A stretch of 36,509 nt of DNA from Aquabacter sp. (GTDB lineage: Bacteria > Pseudomonadota > Alphaproteobacteria > Rhizobiales > Xanthobacteraceae). The translations under genes and the position numbers were made by a program. Below are positions 23,469-31,846 of the stretch, in pieces; the stretch's first letter is position 1; every line of letters begins with the position of its first letter. The stretch lies in contig JASBUY010000230.1 in NCBI GenBank assembly GCA_030147645.1, positions 1 through 36,509 on the forward strand, written 5' to 3'. The notes beneath the pieces were generated by a model. It had not been told where the DNA came from. It did no database searches and worked only from the letters and a program-made list of their open reading frames with translations.

Positions 23469-24898
23469 GACGCTCTCCCGGATTTGCGGGCCTTCCACTG
23501 CGCCTGGAAGGTGCCGCCCTGGGGCGCGGGGAAGTCGCGCACCTTGGTCCAGCCGCCGGCGAGCGGCAGCGAGGCGAACCGGCCTTTCGCCCGGCCCGCC
23601 ATGGCCAGCAGGCGCATGGCAAGGTCGGTGGCCGGGCGGTAGAGCCAGCCGCGCCGCGCCACGAACGACCAGATGCCGAGCCCGTAGCGCACGGGAGCGG
23701 GGGTCAGATGCCGCTCGAATTCCTTCTCGCGCCAATGCCGCATCAGCTTGGGCAGCGGGATGCGCACCGGACACACTTCCTCGCACCGCCCGCAGAAGGT
23801 GGAGGCATTGGGCAGGTTCGCGCCCTTCTCGATGCCGATCAGGGAGGGCGTGAGCACTGCGCCCATGGGGCCGGGATAGACCCAGCCGTAAGCGTGCCCG
23901 CCGACCGCATGATAAACGGGGCAATGATTCATGCAGGCGCCGCAGCGGATGCAGCGTAACATCTCGCGCAACTGCCCCGCGAGCATGGCCGAGCGGCCAT
24001 TGTCCAAGATGACGACGTGATATTCGCCGGGTCCGTCCAAATCCTGCGGCCGGCGCGGGCCGGTGGAGAAGGTGGTGTAGACGCTCATTTCCTGGCCGGT
24101 GGCCGAGCGCGCGAGCACGCGCAGCAATTGGCTCACATCCTCCAGGGTGGGAACGAGCTTCTCCAGCGAGGCGAGCACGATATGCGTGCCAGGCAGGGTC
24201 TGGGTGAGGTCGCCATTGCCCTCATTGGTGACGATGATGGAGGTGCCGGTTTCCGCCACCAGGAAATTGGCACCGGTGATGCCCACATCCGCCGCGAGGA
24301 ACTTCGCCCGCAATTCGCCCCGCGCCTCGGCGAGCAGGGCGGTCGGCTCGGTCAGGTTGCGCTCGGGCGGCAGATGAGTGTGCACGCGGCGGAAGTCCGC
24401 CTCCACCTGATCCTTATTGAGATGGATGGCGGGCGCGATGATGTGGGACGGCGCCTCGCCCCGGATCTGGATCAGATATTCGCCAAGATCGGTCTCCACC
24501 GGCTCGATGCCGCAGGCCACCAGATGGTCGTTGAGCCCGATCTCCTCGGAGACCATGCTCTTGCCCTTGGTCACGGTCTTCGCCCCGCGATCCCGGCAGA
24601 TCCGGGTCACGATCTCGCGGGCTTCGGCCGCGTCCACGGCGAAATGGACGTGTCCGCCGGCCTCCTTCACCTTCGCCTCGAACCGCTCCAGATAGAGATC
24701 GAGATGGGCGAGGGTGTGGTTCTTGATGTCCCGCGCGGAATCGCGGAGCGCATCGAATTCCGGCAGCAGGTCGCGAGCCGCCGTGCGCCGGCCGATGAAG
24801 CCGGGGCCGACCTTCGAGAGTGCGGCCTGGAGCGGCGCGTCGTCCAAGGCGTGGCGGGCATTGTCCTTGAAGCGGGGAGACGTGATCTGAACGCTCAT
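23465..24898 (-). CDS. lutB: Lactate utilization iron-sulphur protein B (LutB/YkgF)
   Basis: 477 residues. N-terminal LUD domain region about 60-300: KSMVSEEIGLN, GADVGITGANFLVAETGT-like stretch with EGNGDLTQTLPGTHIV. C-terminal ferredoxin-like motifs bind two 4Fe-4S clusters: CIRCGACMNHCPVYHAVGG and CGRCEEVCPVRIPLPKLM. The tail ends in a DUF3390-like segment. It is expected to pass electrons between LutA and LutC and the respiratory chain, at the cytoplasmic side. It starts at ATG 24898, overlapping lutA stop by four bases. Confidence 0.95.
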   Translation of the reverse strand: MSVQITSPRFKDNARHALDDAPLQAALSKVGPGFIGRRTAARDLLPEFDALRDSARDIKNHTLAHLDLYLERFEAKVKEAGGHVHFAVDAAEAREIVTRICRDRGAKTVTKGKSMVSEEIGLNDHLVACGIEPVETDLGEYLIQIRGEAPSHIIAPAIHLNKDQVEADFRRVHTHLPPERNLTEPTALLAEARGELRAKFLAADVGITGANFLVAETGTSIIVTNEGNGDLTQTLPGTHIVLASLEKLVPTLEDVSQLLRVLARSATGQEMSVYTTFSTGPRRPQDLDGPGEYHVVILDNGRSAMLAGQLREMLRCIRCGACMNHCPVYHAVGGHAYGWVYPGPMGAVLTPSLIGIEKGANLPNASTFCGRCEEVCPVRIPLPKLMRHWREKEFERHLTPAPVRYGLGIWSFVARRGWLYRPATDLAMRLLAMAGRAKGRFASLPLAGGWTKVRDFPAPQGGTFQAQWKARKSGRAS

Positions 24899-25680
24899 GA
24901 GCCCGCCTTTCGCGCGACGCCGATGGCGGGATCATCGCCCTGCCCGGCCAGTATCTCGGCCACGTGGCGCACGGCCACGTCCTTGCCCATGCGCTGGAGC
25001 TTGCCGGCCATGTTCATCAGGCAGCCGAGATCGCCGGCGAGCAGCGTGTCGGCGCCACTCGCCAGAATGTTCGCGGCCTTCTTCTCGACAATGGCGCCAG
25101 ACACGTCGGGATATTTCACGCAGAAGGTGCCGCCGAAGCCGCAGCACACATCGGCATCGGGCATCTCGGAAAGTTCGAGCCCTTCGACCGATCCCAGCAG
25201 GAGGCGCGGCTGCGCTTTGATGCCGAGTTCGCGCAGGCCAGAACAGCTGTCGTGATAGGTGACTCGCCCGTCATAGCGTGCCGCGACCTGCGTCATGCCC
25301 CGCACATCCACCAGGAAGGACACGAGTTCGAACACCTTCGCGCAGAAGCGCTCAACGCGCGGCATCCAGTCCGGCTCGCCCACGAACAATTCGGGATAAT
25401 GGGTCTTGATCATGCCGGCGCAGGAGCCTGACGGCACCACCACATAATCGAAGGTCTCGAAGGCGGCGATGGTCTGCTCGGCCAGGGCCCGCGTGGTGAC
25501 GCGGTCGCCGGAATTGAAGGCCGGCTGGCCGCAGCAGGTCTGGCGCGGCACCTCGACCTCGCAGCCGGCCGCCTCGATCAAGGTGGCAGCGGCAAAGCCG
25601 ACGCTCGGACGGATGGTATCGACGAGGCAGGTGGCGAACAGGCCCACCAGGGGCGGCCGCTGAGCGGAGGGTGATGGCAT
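24895..25680 (-). CDS. lutA: Lactate utilization protein A, CCG-domain (LutA/YkgE)
   Basis: 261 residues, cysteine-rich protein with two CCG domains: VPRQTCCGQPAFNSGDR near the N-terminus and DADVCCGFGGTFCVKYPDV near the C-terminus, plus FATCLVDTIRP and SGSCAGMI. These bind iron-sulphur clusters like heterodisulphide-reductase subunits. It is the first gene of the lutABC operon. Promoter and regulator are not evident; the 159 bases upstream to 25839 hold no recognisable motif, and the ribosome site is weak. Confidence 0.94.
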   Translation of the reverse strand: MPSPSAQRPPLVGLFATCLVDTIRPSVGFAAATLIEAAGCEVEVPRQTCCGQPAFNSGDRVTTRALAEQTIAAFETFDYVVVPSGSCAGMIKTHYPELFVGEPDWMPRVERFCAKVFELVSFLVDVRGMTQVAARYDGRVTYHDSCSGLRELGIKAQPRLLLGSVEGLELSEMPDADVCCGFGGTFCVKYPDVSGAIVEKKAANILASGADTLLAGDLGCLMNMAGKLQRMGKDVAVRHVAEILAGQGDDPAIGVARKAGS

Positions 25681-25839
25681 CGGTCTGGCGTCTTTTATGC
25701 GGCTCGCTGGCGTGGAGCCTTCACGGCCGGGCCGCGCAACGCGGCGCCGTCCTTGGTCCGACCTATAACATGGAGCGGTTCAAAAGAAACGCGCGGGCCC
25801 TTCGAGCCTGATTTGTCGATAGAGACCTTTCATGCCGAT

Positions 25840-26379
25840 CTAGGGATCGATGCGCACGCGCGTTCCGGGACGCAGGCGCGCCACAAGGCGGCGCAATTCC
25901 GCCTTGGGCATGGCCACGCACCCTTCGGTCGGCGTCAGCCCTCCGCGGGCGACATGGATGAAGACCGCCGAGCCCCGCCCCTTCGTGCGGGGGCGCTGGT
26001 TGTGGTCGATGACGACCACCAGATCATAGAGCGCATCGTCCCGGCACAGGCGCTCGTGGCTCGCGGCAAAGGGCAACCGCACCGGGCGGTTATAATTGCG
26101 GTGCGCGGGGTCGTCGCACCAGCCATCGGCCGGCCCGATGGGATGGGCGGGAAGAGCGGTGCGCGGGCGCGGCCCGTGGTCGGCGCGATAGAGCAGGCGC
26201 TGTACGCGCCAGGTACCCGCCGGGGTACGCCCATCGCCCTCCCTTTTGTCGAAGGCAATGCCCGAACGCCCGAGCGCCACGGGAAAGGTGCGGCCCGCGA
26301 CCGTCAGCAGGCCGCGATGCGGGGCGCCTGGCCGGCGACGGACCCGCAAAAGTGCGCTTCCCACAGGAGTGTGATCCAT
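25840..26379 (-). CDS. Short L,D-transpeptidase-like protein (YkuD domain, no signal peptide)
   Basis: 179 residues (186 if the ATG at 26400 is used). The fold is that of compact YkuD proteins: RRRPGAPHRGLLTVAGRTFPVALG, GDGRTPAGTWRV, the active-site block FIHVARGGLTPTEGCVAM with His and catalytic Cys, and LVARLRPGTRVRID. No export signal is visible, unlike the larger enzyme at 3579, so it is either cytosolic, carried out by other means, or its true start differs. The ATG at 26379 has GGGGAG close upstream (only two bases away), which is short. It is divergent from the response regulator gene. Confidence 0.82.
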   Translation of the reverse strand: MDHTPVGSALLRVRRRPGAPHRGLLTVAGRTFPVALGRSGIAFDKREGDGRTPAGTWRVQRLLYRADHGPRPRTALPAHPIGPADGWCDDPAHRNYNRPVRLPFAASHERLCRDDALYDLVVVIDHNQRPRTKGRGSAVFIHVARGGLTPTEGCVAMPKAELRRLVARLRPGTRVRIDP

Positions 26380-26492
26380 GACTCCCCACAATTTTACCAT
26401 CAGAGAGTGAATTCCTTACGGAAATTTGCACCAATGGCCCCTCATGCTGTACTTGCGCGATTCGCCTGTCCGCAAGGGCAACGGAGGGATTG

Positions 26493-27179
26493 ATGACCAA
26501 TGCGTGGAAAATCCTGGTGGTCGAGGACGACCCGGAGCTGCGCGAGGCGTTGGTCGAACAACTCGCCTTGCAGGACGAGTTCGAGCCGATCCCCGTGGGC
26601 AGCGCCGGCGAGGCCATCGAGAATGCCAAGAACGGCGCCATCGACCTCGTGATCATGGATGTGGGTCTGCCCGACATGGACGGGCGAGACGGTGTGCGGC
26701 AGATGCGCGCCAACGGCTTCAAGGCCCCCATCATCATGCTGACCGCCCATGACACGGACAGCGACACGATCATGGGCCTGGAGGCCGGGGCCAACGACTA
26801 TATCCTGAAGCCCTTCCGCTTCGCGGTGCTGCTGGCCCGCCTGCGCGCCCAGATGCGCAGCCATGAGGCGAGCGAGGACGCGGTCTTCGCCATCGGCCCC
26901 TACAGCTTCCGCCCCGGTGCGAAGCTGCTGGTGACGGACCGCGGCTCGAAGATCCGCCTCACCGAAAAGGAGACGGCGATCCTGCGCTATCTCTACCGGG
27001 CGGGCAAAAACCCGGTGGCCCGCGAGACGCTGCTTCAGGAAGTGTGGGGCTACAATTCCGGCGTGACCACCCACACGCTGGAGACCCATATCTACCGGCT
27101 GCGCCAGAAGATCGAGCCGGACCCCTCCGCTCCAACCCTGCTCGCCACCCAGGCGGGCGGCTACAAGCTCGTCCCGTGA
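26493..27179 (+). CDS. OmpR/PhoB-family response regulator, CenR-like
   Basis: Two-domain regulator of 228 residues. The receiver covers about 6-120: ILVVEDDPELREALVEQL with the acidic pocket, the phosphorylated Asp in LVIMDVGLPDMDG, the Thr/Lys pair in MLTAHDTDS and YILKPFRF. The winged helix (about 130-228) has LTEKETAILRYLYRAG, VWGYNSGVTTHTLETHIYRLRQKIEPDP and GGYKLVP. The wording of LREALVEQL, FRFAVLLARLR and the Thr-His-Thr-Leu-Glu recognition helix match the CenR/OtpR group of alphaproteobacteria, which governs envelope and growth functions. GGAGG lies five bases before ATG 26493. No histidine kinase is adjacent, as is usual for CenR. Confidence 0.88.
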   Translation: MTNAWKILVVEDDPELREALVEQLALQDEFEPIPVGSAGEAIENAKNGAIDLVIMDVGLPDMDGRDGVRQMRANGFKAPIIMLTAHDTDSDTIMGLEAGANDYILKPFRFAVLLARLRAQMRSHEASEDAVFAIGPYSFRPGAKLLVTDRGSKIRLTEKETAILRYLYRAGKNPVARETLLQEVWGYNSGVTTHTLETHIYRLRQKIEPDPSAPTLLATQAGGYKLVP

Positions 27180-27201
27180 CCGGCGCGGGGGGCCTTCCAG
27201 C

Positions 27202-27675
27202 GTGAGCGATCCCAGCGCCGCGATCCTGCGCGAGGTGCCGGCCTTCGAGGCGCTTCCCGACGCGGCCCTGCAGGCTCTCTTCGCGGACGGGGAAGCGGTG
27301 ACGCTGAGGACCGGGGAGACATTGTTCAAAACCGGAGAGACGGCAGAGGGCGGGCATGTGCTGCTCGCTGGACGGCTGGAGCTGTTCCTGGAGCAGGGCG
27401 CGCGCCGCAAGCGGCTGTGCGAGGTGCTGCCAGGCGCGCTGCTCGGAGAAAAAGGGCTGCTGATCGCAGCGACGCGCCCCTGCGGGGCCCGGGCATTGGA
27501 ATCCGCGCGGCTTCTCTATATTCCCCGTCCACTGTTCCTGGCGGTGTTGGCAGATTTCCCGCAGGCCGCGCAGGCCCTGCGGGACCAATTCGCGGCGCGG
27601 CTCGCCGACACGATCGGGGCGCTCGATGCGTTCCGTGCCGAGAAGCTCTCAGGCCCGCCCCCCGGCCGGCGCTGA
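27202..27675 (+). CDS. Cyclic-nucleotide-binding-domain protein (Crp/Fnr N-terminal-like)
   Basis: 157 residues, a single beta-roll domain: FEALPDAALQALFADGEAV, LRTGETLFKTGE, GGHVLLAGRLELFL, VLPGALLGEKGLL and RPLFLAVLADFPQAA. There is no helix-turn-helix, so it is not a full Crp regulator. Key cAMP contacts (the usual GExA/R motif) are only partly kept as GALLGEKGL, with no following Arg-Ala-Ala, so cyclic nucleotide binding is doubtful. It starts at GTG 27202, 22 bases after the response regulator stop, and is probably cotranscribed with it. The role is unknown, perhaps as partner of the regulator. Confidence 0.8.
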   Translation: MSDPSAAILREVPAFEALPDAALQALFADGEAVTLRTGETLFKTGETAEGGHVLLAGRLELFLEQGARRKRLCEVLPGALLGEKGLLIAATRPCGARALESARLLYIPRPLFLAVLADFPQAAQALRDQFAARLADTIGALDAFRAEKLSGPPPGRR

Positions 27676-27679
27676 TCCC

Positions 27680-27713
27680 TGCGTCACAGATCGAACTTGC
27701 GTCACAGATCGAA
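27680..27713. repeat. Tandem 16-bp direct repeat (period 18) across the xthA stop
   Basis: TGCGTCACAGATCGAA at 27680-27695 is repeated exactly at 27698-27713. On the minus strand this gives the last codons of xthA plus the stop twice, so a second in-frame TGA lies 18 bases downstream. Confidence 0.85.
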
Positions 27714-28532
27714 GGTGACCGCCACGGGCACGTGGTCGGACGGCTTGTCCCAGCTGCGCGCCTCGCGCAGCACCGTCATGGAGCGTGCCTTTGGGGCAAG
27801 CGCGGGATTGGCCCAGACATGGTCGAGGCGTCGCCCGCGGTCATTGGCGGTCCAGTCCGGCGAGCGATAGCTCCACCAGGTGAACAGCTTCTCCTGCGGG
27901 GGGACGAAACCGCGCATCACGTCCACCCAAGGGCCTGCCGCCTGGAAGCGGGTGAGGCGATCCACTTCGACCGGGGTGTGGCTGACCACGGTGAGCAACT
28001 GCTTGTGGCTCCACACATCCGCTTCCAGCGGGGCGATATTGAGGTCCCCCACAAGCACGCCATGGGCCTCGGGGTCGCGGGCGAGTTGCGGCAGGGGCTC
28101 CCAGGCGATCATCTCGTCGAGGAAAGCGAGCTTGTGCGCGAATTTGGGGTTGAGGTCGGGATCGGGAATGTCGCCCCCGGCCGGCACATAGAAATTATGG
28201 ACCGTGAAGGGTTTGGCGAGGCCCGCCGCGGCGCCGAGCGTGACCGCCACATGGCGCGCGTCGCCCTTGCCGCAGAATTCCTGCTTCTCCACGCGCTCGA
28301 ACGGCAAACGCGAGAAGGTCGCGACGCCATGCCAGCCCTTCTGCCCGTTCAGCGCGATGTGCTCGAAACCGAGGTCGCGAATGGCCTTGAGCGGAAACTT
28401 GTCGTCCTGGCACTTGGTCTCTTGGAGGCAGAGCACGTCCGGCTTCAGGCGCTCCACCGCGTCCTTCACGATTTCGAGGCGGATGCGCACCGAATTGATG
28501 TTCCAGGTGCAGACGGTGAGGCTCTTGGACAA
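27702..28532 (-). CDS. xthA: Exodeoxyribonuclease III
   Basis: DNA repair AP endonuclease and 3'-5' exonuclease. 276 residues, normal length. Endonuclease/exonuclease/phosphatase fold with CTWNINSVRIR, the metal Glu in LCLQETKCQD, HNFYVPAGGD, GVLVGDLNIAP, TWWSYRSPDWTANDRGRRLDHV and the last WDKPSDHVPV (Asp-His). The start is TTG 28532; no ATG lies nearby in the frame. It is divergent from the aldehyde dehydrogenase gene. Its 3' end carries an 18-base-period duplication. Confidence 0.93.
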   Translation of the reverse strand: MSKSLTVCTWNINSVRIRLEIVKDAVERLKPDVLCLQETKCQDDKFPLKAIRDLGFEHIALNGQKGWHGVATFSRLPFERVEKQEFCGKGDARHVAVTLGAAAGLAKPFTVHNFYVPAGGDIPDPDLNPKFAHKLAFLDEMIAWEPLPQLARDPEAHGVLVGDLNIAPLEADVWSHKQLLTVVSHTPVEVDRLTRFQAAGPWVDVMRGFVPPQEKLFTWWSYRSPDWTANDRGRRLDHVWANPALAPKARSMTVLREARSWDKPSDHVPVAVTFDL

Positions 28533-28714
28533 GGCGGCACCCCAGATGGAGGGAGGCCAGACTTAACCTCGCCGACCCCACCTCACAAGACCGCCGGCCC
28601 CGGAGGTCTGCGCCCGGCGCGCGCGCGCGCCCGCCGACATGCCCGATTGCGCCTTGCCAGCAACCCCTTGCGCCCGCGATAAGACGGGCCACGCACACAT
28701 AGAGGGAGGCTCCC
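28533..28714. other. Divergent intergenic region xthA / aldehyde dehydrogenase
   Basis: 182 bases. It contains a 14-base alternating GC tract (28617-28630), which can adopt Z-form, and a good ribosome site GAGGGAGG before the downstream gene. No operator recognised. Confidence 0.5.
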
Positions 28715-30148
28715 ATGTATCGTGACGTTCAGCTCCACATCGACGGACAGTGGCGCGGCGCGGAAGGGGGGCGCACCATCCCCGTGCTCAATCCCGCGAC
28801 CGAAGAGGTGATCGGCACCGTCGCCCACGCCTCCAAGGGCGATCTCGACGCCGCCCTCGACGCGGCCGCGAAGGGCTTCAAGCTGTGGGCCAAGGTCTCG
28901 GCCTATGACCGCTCCAAGGTGATGCGCAAGGCCGCCGATCTGCTGCGCGAGCGCGCCGGCGACATCGCCCGCCTCATGACCCTGGAACAGGGCAAGCCGC
29001 TGGCGGAAGCCAAGATGGAGACCCTGGCGGCGGCCGACATCATCGACTGGTTCGCCGAGGAAGCGCGCCGTGCCTATGGCCGCGTCATCCCGGCCCGCGC
29101 CCAGGGCGTCTACCAGTTGGTGGTGAAGGAGCCGGTCGGTCCGGTCGCGGCCTTCACGCCCTGGAACTTCCCGATCAACCAGGTGGTGCGCAAGCTCTCC
29201 GCCGCGCTCGCGGCGGGCTGCTCCATTATCGTCAAGGCGCCGGAAGAGACCCCCGCCTCTCCGGCCGAGCTGATCCGCGCCTTCGTGGATGCCGGCGTGC
29301 CGGCCAGCGTCATCGGCCTCATCTATGGCGTGCCGGCGGAGATCAGCGAATATCTCATCCCGCATCCCGTCATCCGCAAGGTGACCTTCACCGGCTCCAC
29401 CCCGGTCGGCAAGCAGCTCTCGGCGCTGGCCGGCGCGCATATGAAGCGCATCACCATGGAGCTGGGCGGCCACTCCCCGGTGATCGTGTTCGAGGATGCC
29501 GACGTGGACGCGGCGGCCAAGCAGATCGCGGCCGCCAAGTTCCGCAATGCCGGCCAGGTCTGCGTCTCGCCCACCCGCTTCATGGTGCAGGAGAAGGCTT
29601 ACGACCAGTTCGTGGAGCGGTTCGTCGCCCACGCCAAGACCATCAAGGTGGGCAATGGCCTTGAGGACGGCATCCAGATGGGCCCGCTCGCCAATGAGCG
29701 CCGCGTGCCGGCCATCGAGGCGCTGCTGGCGGATGCCCAGCAGAAGGGTGCCGAGGTGAAGACCGGCGGCAGCCGTATCGGCAATAAGGGCTATTTCTTC
29801 GAGCCGACCGTGGTCACCGGCGTCACCCGCGAGATGCGCATGATGAACGAGGAGCCGTTCGGCCCGCTCGCCATGATCTTCCCCTTCTCGGACTTCGACG
29901 AGGCGGTGGAAGAGGCGAACCGGCTGCCCTACGGCCTTGCCTCCTACGCTTATACCCGCTCGGCCAAGACCGCGAATGCCATTGCCGCCTCGGTCGAGGC
30001 GGGCATGATGACCATCAACCATCTCGGCCTGGCGCTGCCGGAAGTCCCCTTCGGCGGCGTGAAGGATTCGGGCTTTGGCTCGGAAGGCGGCTCGGAGGCC
30101 ATCGAGGCCTATCTGAACCCGAAGTTCGTGTCGCAGGCCGGCATCTGA
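28715..30148 (+). CDS. NAD(P)-dependent succinate-semialdehyde-type aldehyde dehydrogenase
   Basis: 477 residues, aldehyde dehydrogenase superfamily. PWNFPINQVVRKLSAALAAGC (cofactor site), FTGSTPVGKQL, the general base in TMELGGHSPVIVF, the catalytic Cys in NAGQVCVSPTRF, and EEPFGPLAMIFPF near the C-terminus with GGVKDSGFGSEGG. The sequence is nearest the SSADH/GabD branch, oxidising succinate semialdehyde (or a similar omega-semialdehyde) to the acid. Substrate choice cannot be fixed without comparison. ATG 28715 follows GAGGGAGG at good spacing. A strong hairpin ends it. It stands as a single transcript between xthA and modE. Confidence 0.88.
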   Translation: MYRDVQLHIDGQWRGAEGGRTIPVLNPATEEVIGTVAHASKGDLDAALDAAAKGFKLWAKVSAYDRSKVMRKAADLLRERAGDIARLMTLEQGKPLAEAKMETLAAADIIDWFAEEARRAYGRVIPARAQGVYQLVVKEPVGPVAAFTPWNFPINQVVRKLSAALAAGCSIIVKAPEETPASPAELIRAFVDAGVPASVIGLIYGVPAEISEYLIPHPVIRKVTFTGSTPVGKQLSALAGAHMKRITMELGGHSPVIVFEDADVDAAAKQIAAAKFRNAGQVCVSPTRFMVQEKAYDQFVERFVAHAKTIKVGNGLEDGIQMGPLANERRVPAIEALLADAQQKGAEVKTGGSRIGNKGYFFEPTVVTGVTREMRMMNEEPFGPLAMIFPFSDFDEAVEEANRLPYGLASYAYTRSAKTANAIAASVEAGMMTINHLGLALPEVPFGGVKDSGFGSEGGSEAIEAYLNPKFVSQAGI

Positions 30149-30154
30149 AAACCC

Positions 30155-30187
30155 GGGTGGAGCCGGCGGGGCCGGCTCCACCCTTAC
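30155..30187 (+). terminator. Terminator after the aldehyde dehydrogenase gene
   Basis: Perfect 13-bp stem GGGTGGAGCCGGC (30155-30167) with GCCGGCTCCACCC (30171-30183), loop GGG, then TTACT. Very stable, with few U residues. Confidence 0.8.
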
Positions 30188-30238
30188 TGCCGACGCGAGA
30201 CGCGCCAAAAATATCCCTTTCCCCGATCGTCCGTCTTC

Positions 30239-30263
30239 CGTTATGTAGTTCAACCACACAACG
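30239..30263. promoter_or_regulatory. Mo-box-like operator before modE
   Basis: CGTTATGTA, seven bases, CACACAACG: seven of nine positions are symmetric, close to ModE operators (a CGTTAT...ATAACG pattern). It ends 14 bases before the modE start and touches the GAAGGA ribosome site, so bound ModE would block expression of modEABC when molybdate is ample (inference). Confidence 0.6.
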
Positions 30264-30277
30264 AAGGAACACGCGCC

Positions 30278-31069
30278 TTGCCCATTGAAGCCCTGGTCAG
30301 CCTGAAGGCCGAGAGCCTTTCGCCCATCGGCCGGGAGCGCATTCGCCTGCTGGAGGCCGTCGCGCGCGAGGGCTCGATTACGGCCGGAGCCAAGGCGGTT
30401 GGCTTGACCTACAAGGCCGCCTGGGACGCGCTGGACGCCATGGCGAACCTGTTCGGGCAGCCGCTGCTGGAAACCCGCGCGGGCGGCAAGGCGGGCGGCG
30501 GCGCGCGCCTGACCCCCACCGGCATCAAGGTCATCGCCGCCTTTTCCCGGCTGGAGGGCGAAATGGCGCGCCTCGTGCGCCTGATCGAGCCCGAGCTTGC
30601 CGGAACCGGCATCTCCCCCCTCAACCTCATGTCGGGTTTCCTCATGAAGACCAGCGCCCGCAACGCCTTGCGCGGCACCATCTGCGACATCACCTCGGAT
30701 GCGCTCGCCGCCGAGGTGGCGCTGCGCGTCTCCGCAGACACGGTGCTCTATGCCCTGGTGACCATGGAAAGCGTGCGCGATCTCGGCCTGTGCGTCGGTC
30801 GCGATGCGGTGGCGCTGGTGAAGGCGCCGTTCGTGGTGATCGCACCCGGAGAGGTCGCCCCGCGCGTGAGCGTCCGCAACTGCCTGCCCGGCACCATCGC
30901 GCGCGTCGAGACCGGCGCTGTCGGCGCTGAAGTCGTGCTTGAGATCGGCGAGGGCAAGACCATCGCCTCTTCCCTCACCGCCCGCAGCGTCGAGACGCTG
31001 GGCCTTGAACCGGGTCGCCCCGCCTTCGCCCTGGTGGACGCCGCCCACGTCATTCTCGCCATCGATTGA
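30278..31069 (+). CDS. modE: Molybdate-dependent transcriptional regulator ModE
   Basis: Molybdate sensor and repressor. 263 residues. N-terminal LysR-type HTH (about 18-75): LLEAVAREGSITAGAKAVGLTYKAAWDALDAM and the PLLETRAGGKAGGGARLT wing. Two C-terminal molbindin (TOBE) domains: SARNALRGTICDITSDAL and VSVRNCLPGTIARVETGAVGAE, each with the usual G-I/T start motif. The start is TTG 30278, with GAAGGA about nine bases before it. It is the first gene of the operon modE-modA-modB-modC and probably autoregulates through the operator at 30239-30263. Confidence 0.92.
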   Translation: MPIEALVSLKAESLSPIGRERIRLLEAVAREGSITAGAKAVGLTYKAAWDALDAMANLFGQPLLETRAGGKAGGGARLTPTGIKVIAAFSRLEGEMARLVRLIEPELAGTGISPLNLMSGFLMKTSARNALRGTICDITSDALAAEVALRVSADTVLYALVTMESVRDLGLCVGRDAVALVKAPFVVIAPGEVAPRVSVRNCLPGTIARVETGAVGAEVVLEIGEGKTIASSLTARSVETLGLEPGRPAFALVDAAHVILAID

Positions 31070-31081
31070 GGGGTTCGGCCC

Positions 31082-31840
31082 ATGACGCATCACACCCGAC
31101 TCAGCCATTTGGCCCTGACCCGTGCCGCCATGGCGGCCTTCGCAGGGCCCGCGCGCGCGGACGAAATCAAGGTGGCGGTGGCCGCCAATTTCACCGAGCC
31201 GGCGAAGCAGATCGCGGCGCTGTTCAAGGAGAAGACCGGCCACGAGGCGGTGCTGAGCTTCGGCTCGTCGGGCCAGTTCTACACTCAGATCACCCAGGAC
31301 GCGCCGTTCGTCATCCTGCTCTCGGCGGATGATGAACGGCCGAAGAAGCTGGTGGCGGACGGGCTGGCGCTCGCCGACAGCCGCTTCACCTATGCAGTGG
31401 GCAAGCTGGTGCTCTGGAGCAAGACCGAGGGCTATGTGAAGGGCGAGGAGACGTTGAAGGCCGACGCCTTCAGCAAGATTTCCATCGCCAATCCCACCGC
31501 CGCCCCCTATGGCGCCGCCGCCATCGAGACGCTGAAGGCGCTGAAGCTCTACGACACGCTCCAGGCGAAGATCGTCCAGGGCAATTCCATCGCCCAGGCC
31601 TTCCAGTTCGTGGATACCGCCAATGCCGAACTCGGCTTCGTGGCGCTCTCGCAGGTCATCAAGGCCGGCGGCTCGCGCTGGCTCGTGCCTCAGTCGCTCT
31701 ATACGCCCATTCTTCAGGATGCGGTTCTGCTGAAGAAGGGTGCGGACAGCGCCGCCGCCAGGGCCTTCCTCGACTTCCTCAAGGGGCCGGAAGCGCGCGG
31801 CGTGATCGAATCGTTCGGCTATGGCCTCGCCGCAGGCTGA
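31082..31840 (+). CDS. modA: Molybdate ABC transporter substrate-binding protein
   Basis: Periplasmic molybdate-binding protein, 252 residues. VAVAANFTEPAKQIAALF, the ligand loop SFGSSGQFYTQI, SIANPTAAPYGAAA and NAELGFVALSQV are ModA signatures. The signal sequence is short (about 26 residues, ending PARA before DEIKVAV) and its hydrophobic core is interrupted by an Arg, so export may be weak, or the true start may lie elsewhere. GAGGGG is seven bases before the ATG. It lies 12 bases after modE. Confidence 0.93.
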   Translation: MTHHTRLSHLALTRAAMAAFAGPARADEIKVAVAANFTEPAKQIAALFKEKTGHEAVLSFGSSGQFYTQITQDAPFVILLSADDERPKKLVADGLALADSRFTYAVGKLVLWSKTEGYVKGEETLKADAFSKISIANPTAAPYGAAAIETLKALKLYDTLQAKIVQGNSIAQAFQFVDTANAELGFVALSQVIKAGGSRWLVPQSLYTPILQDAVLLKKGADSAAARAFLDFLKGPEARGVIESFGYGLAAG

Positions 31841-31846
31841 GACAGA

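Noticed and set aside
24017..25255. Open frame of 412 codons on the plus strand
   Set aside because: Antisense to lutB and lutA, both motif-supported.
27417..28682. Open frame of 421 codons on the plus strand
   Set aside because: Covers the end of the cNMP-domain gene in another frame and the antisense of xthA.
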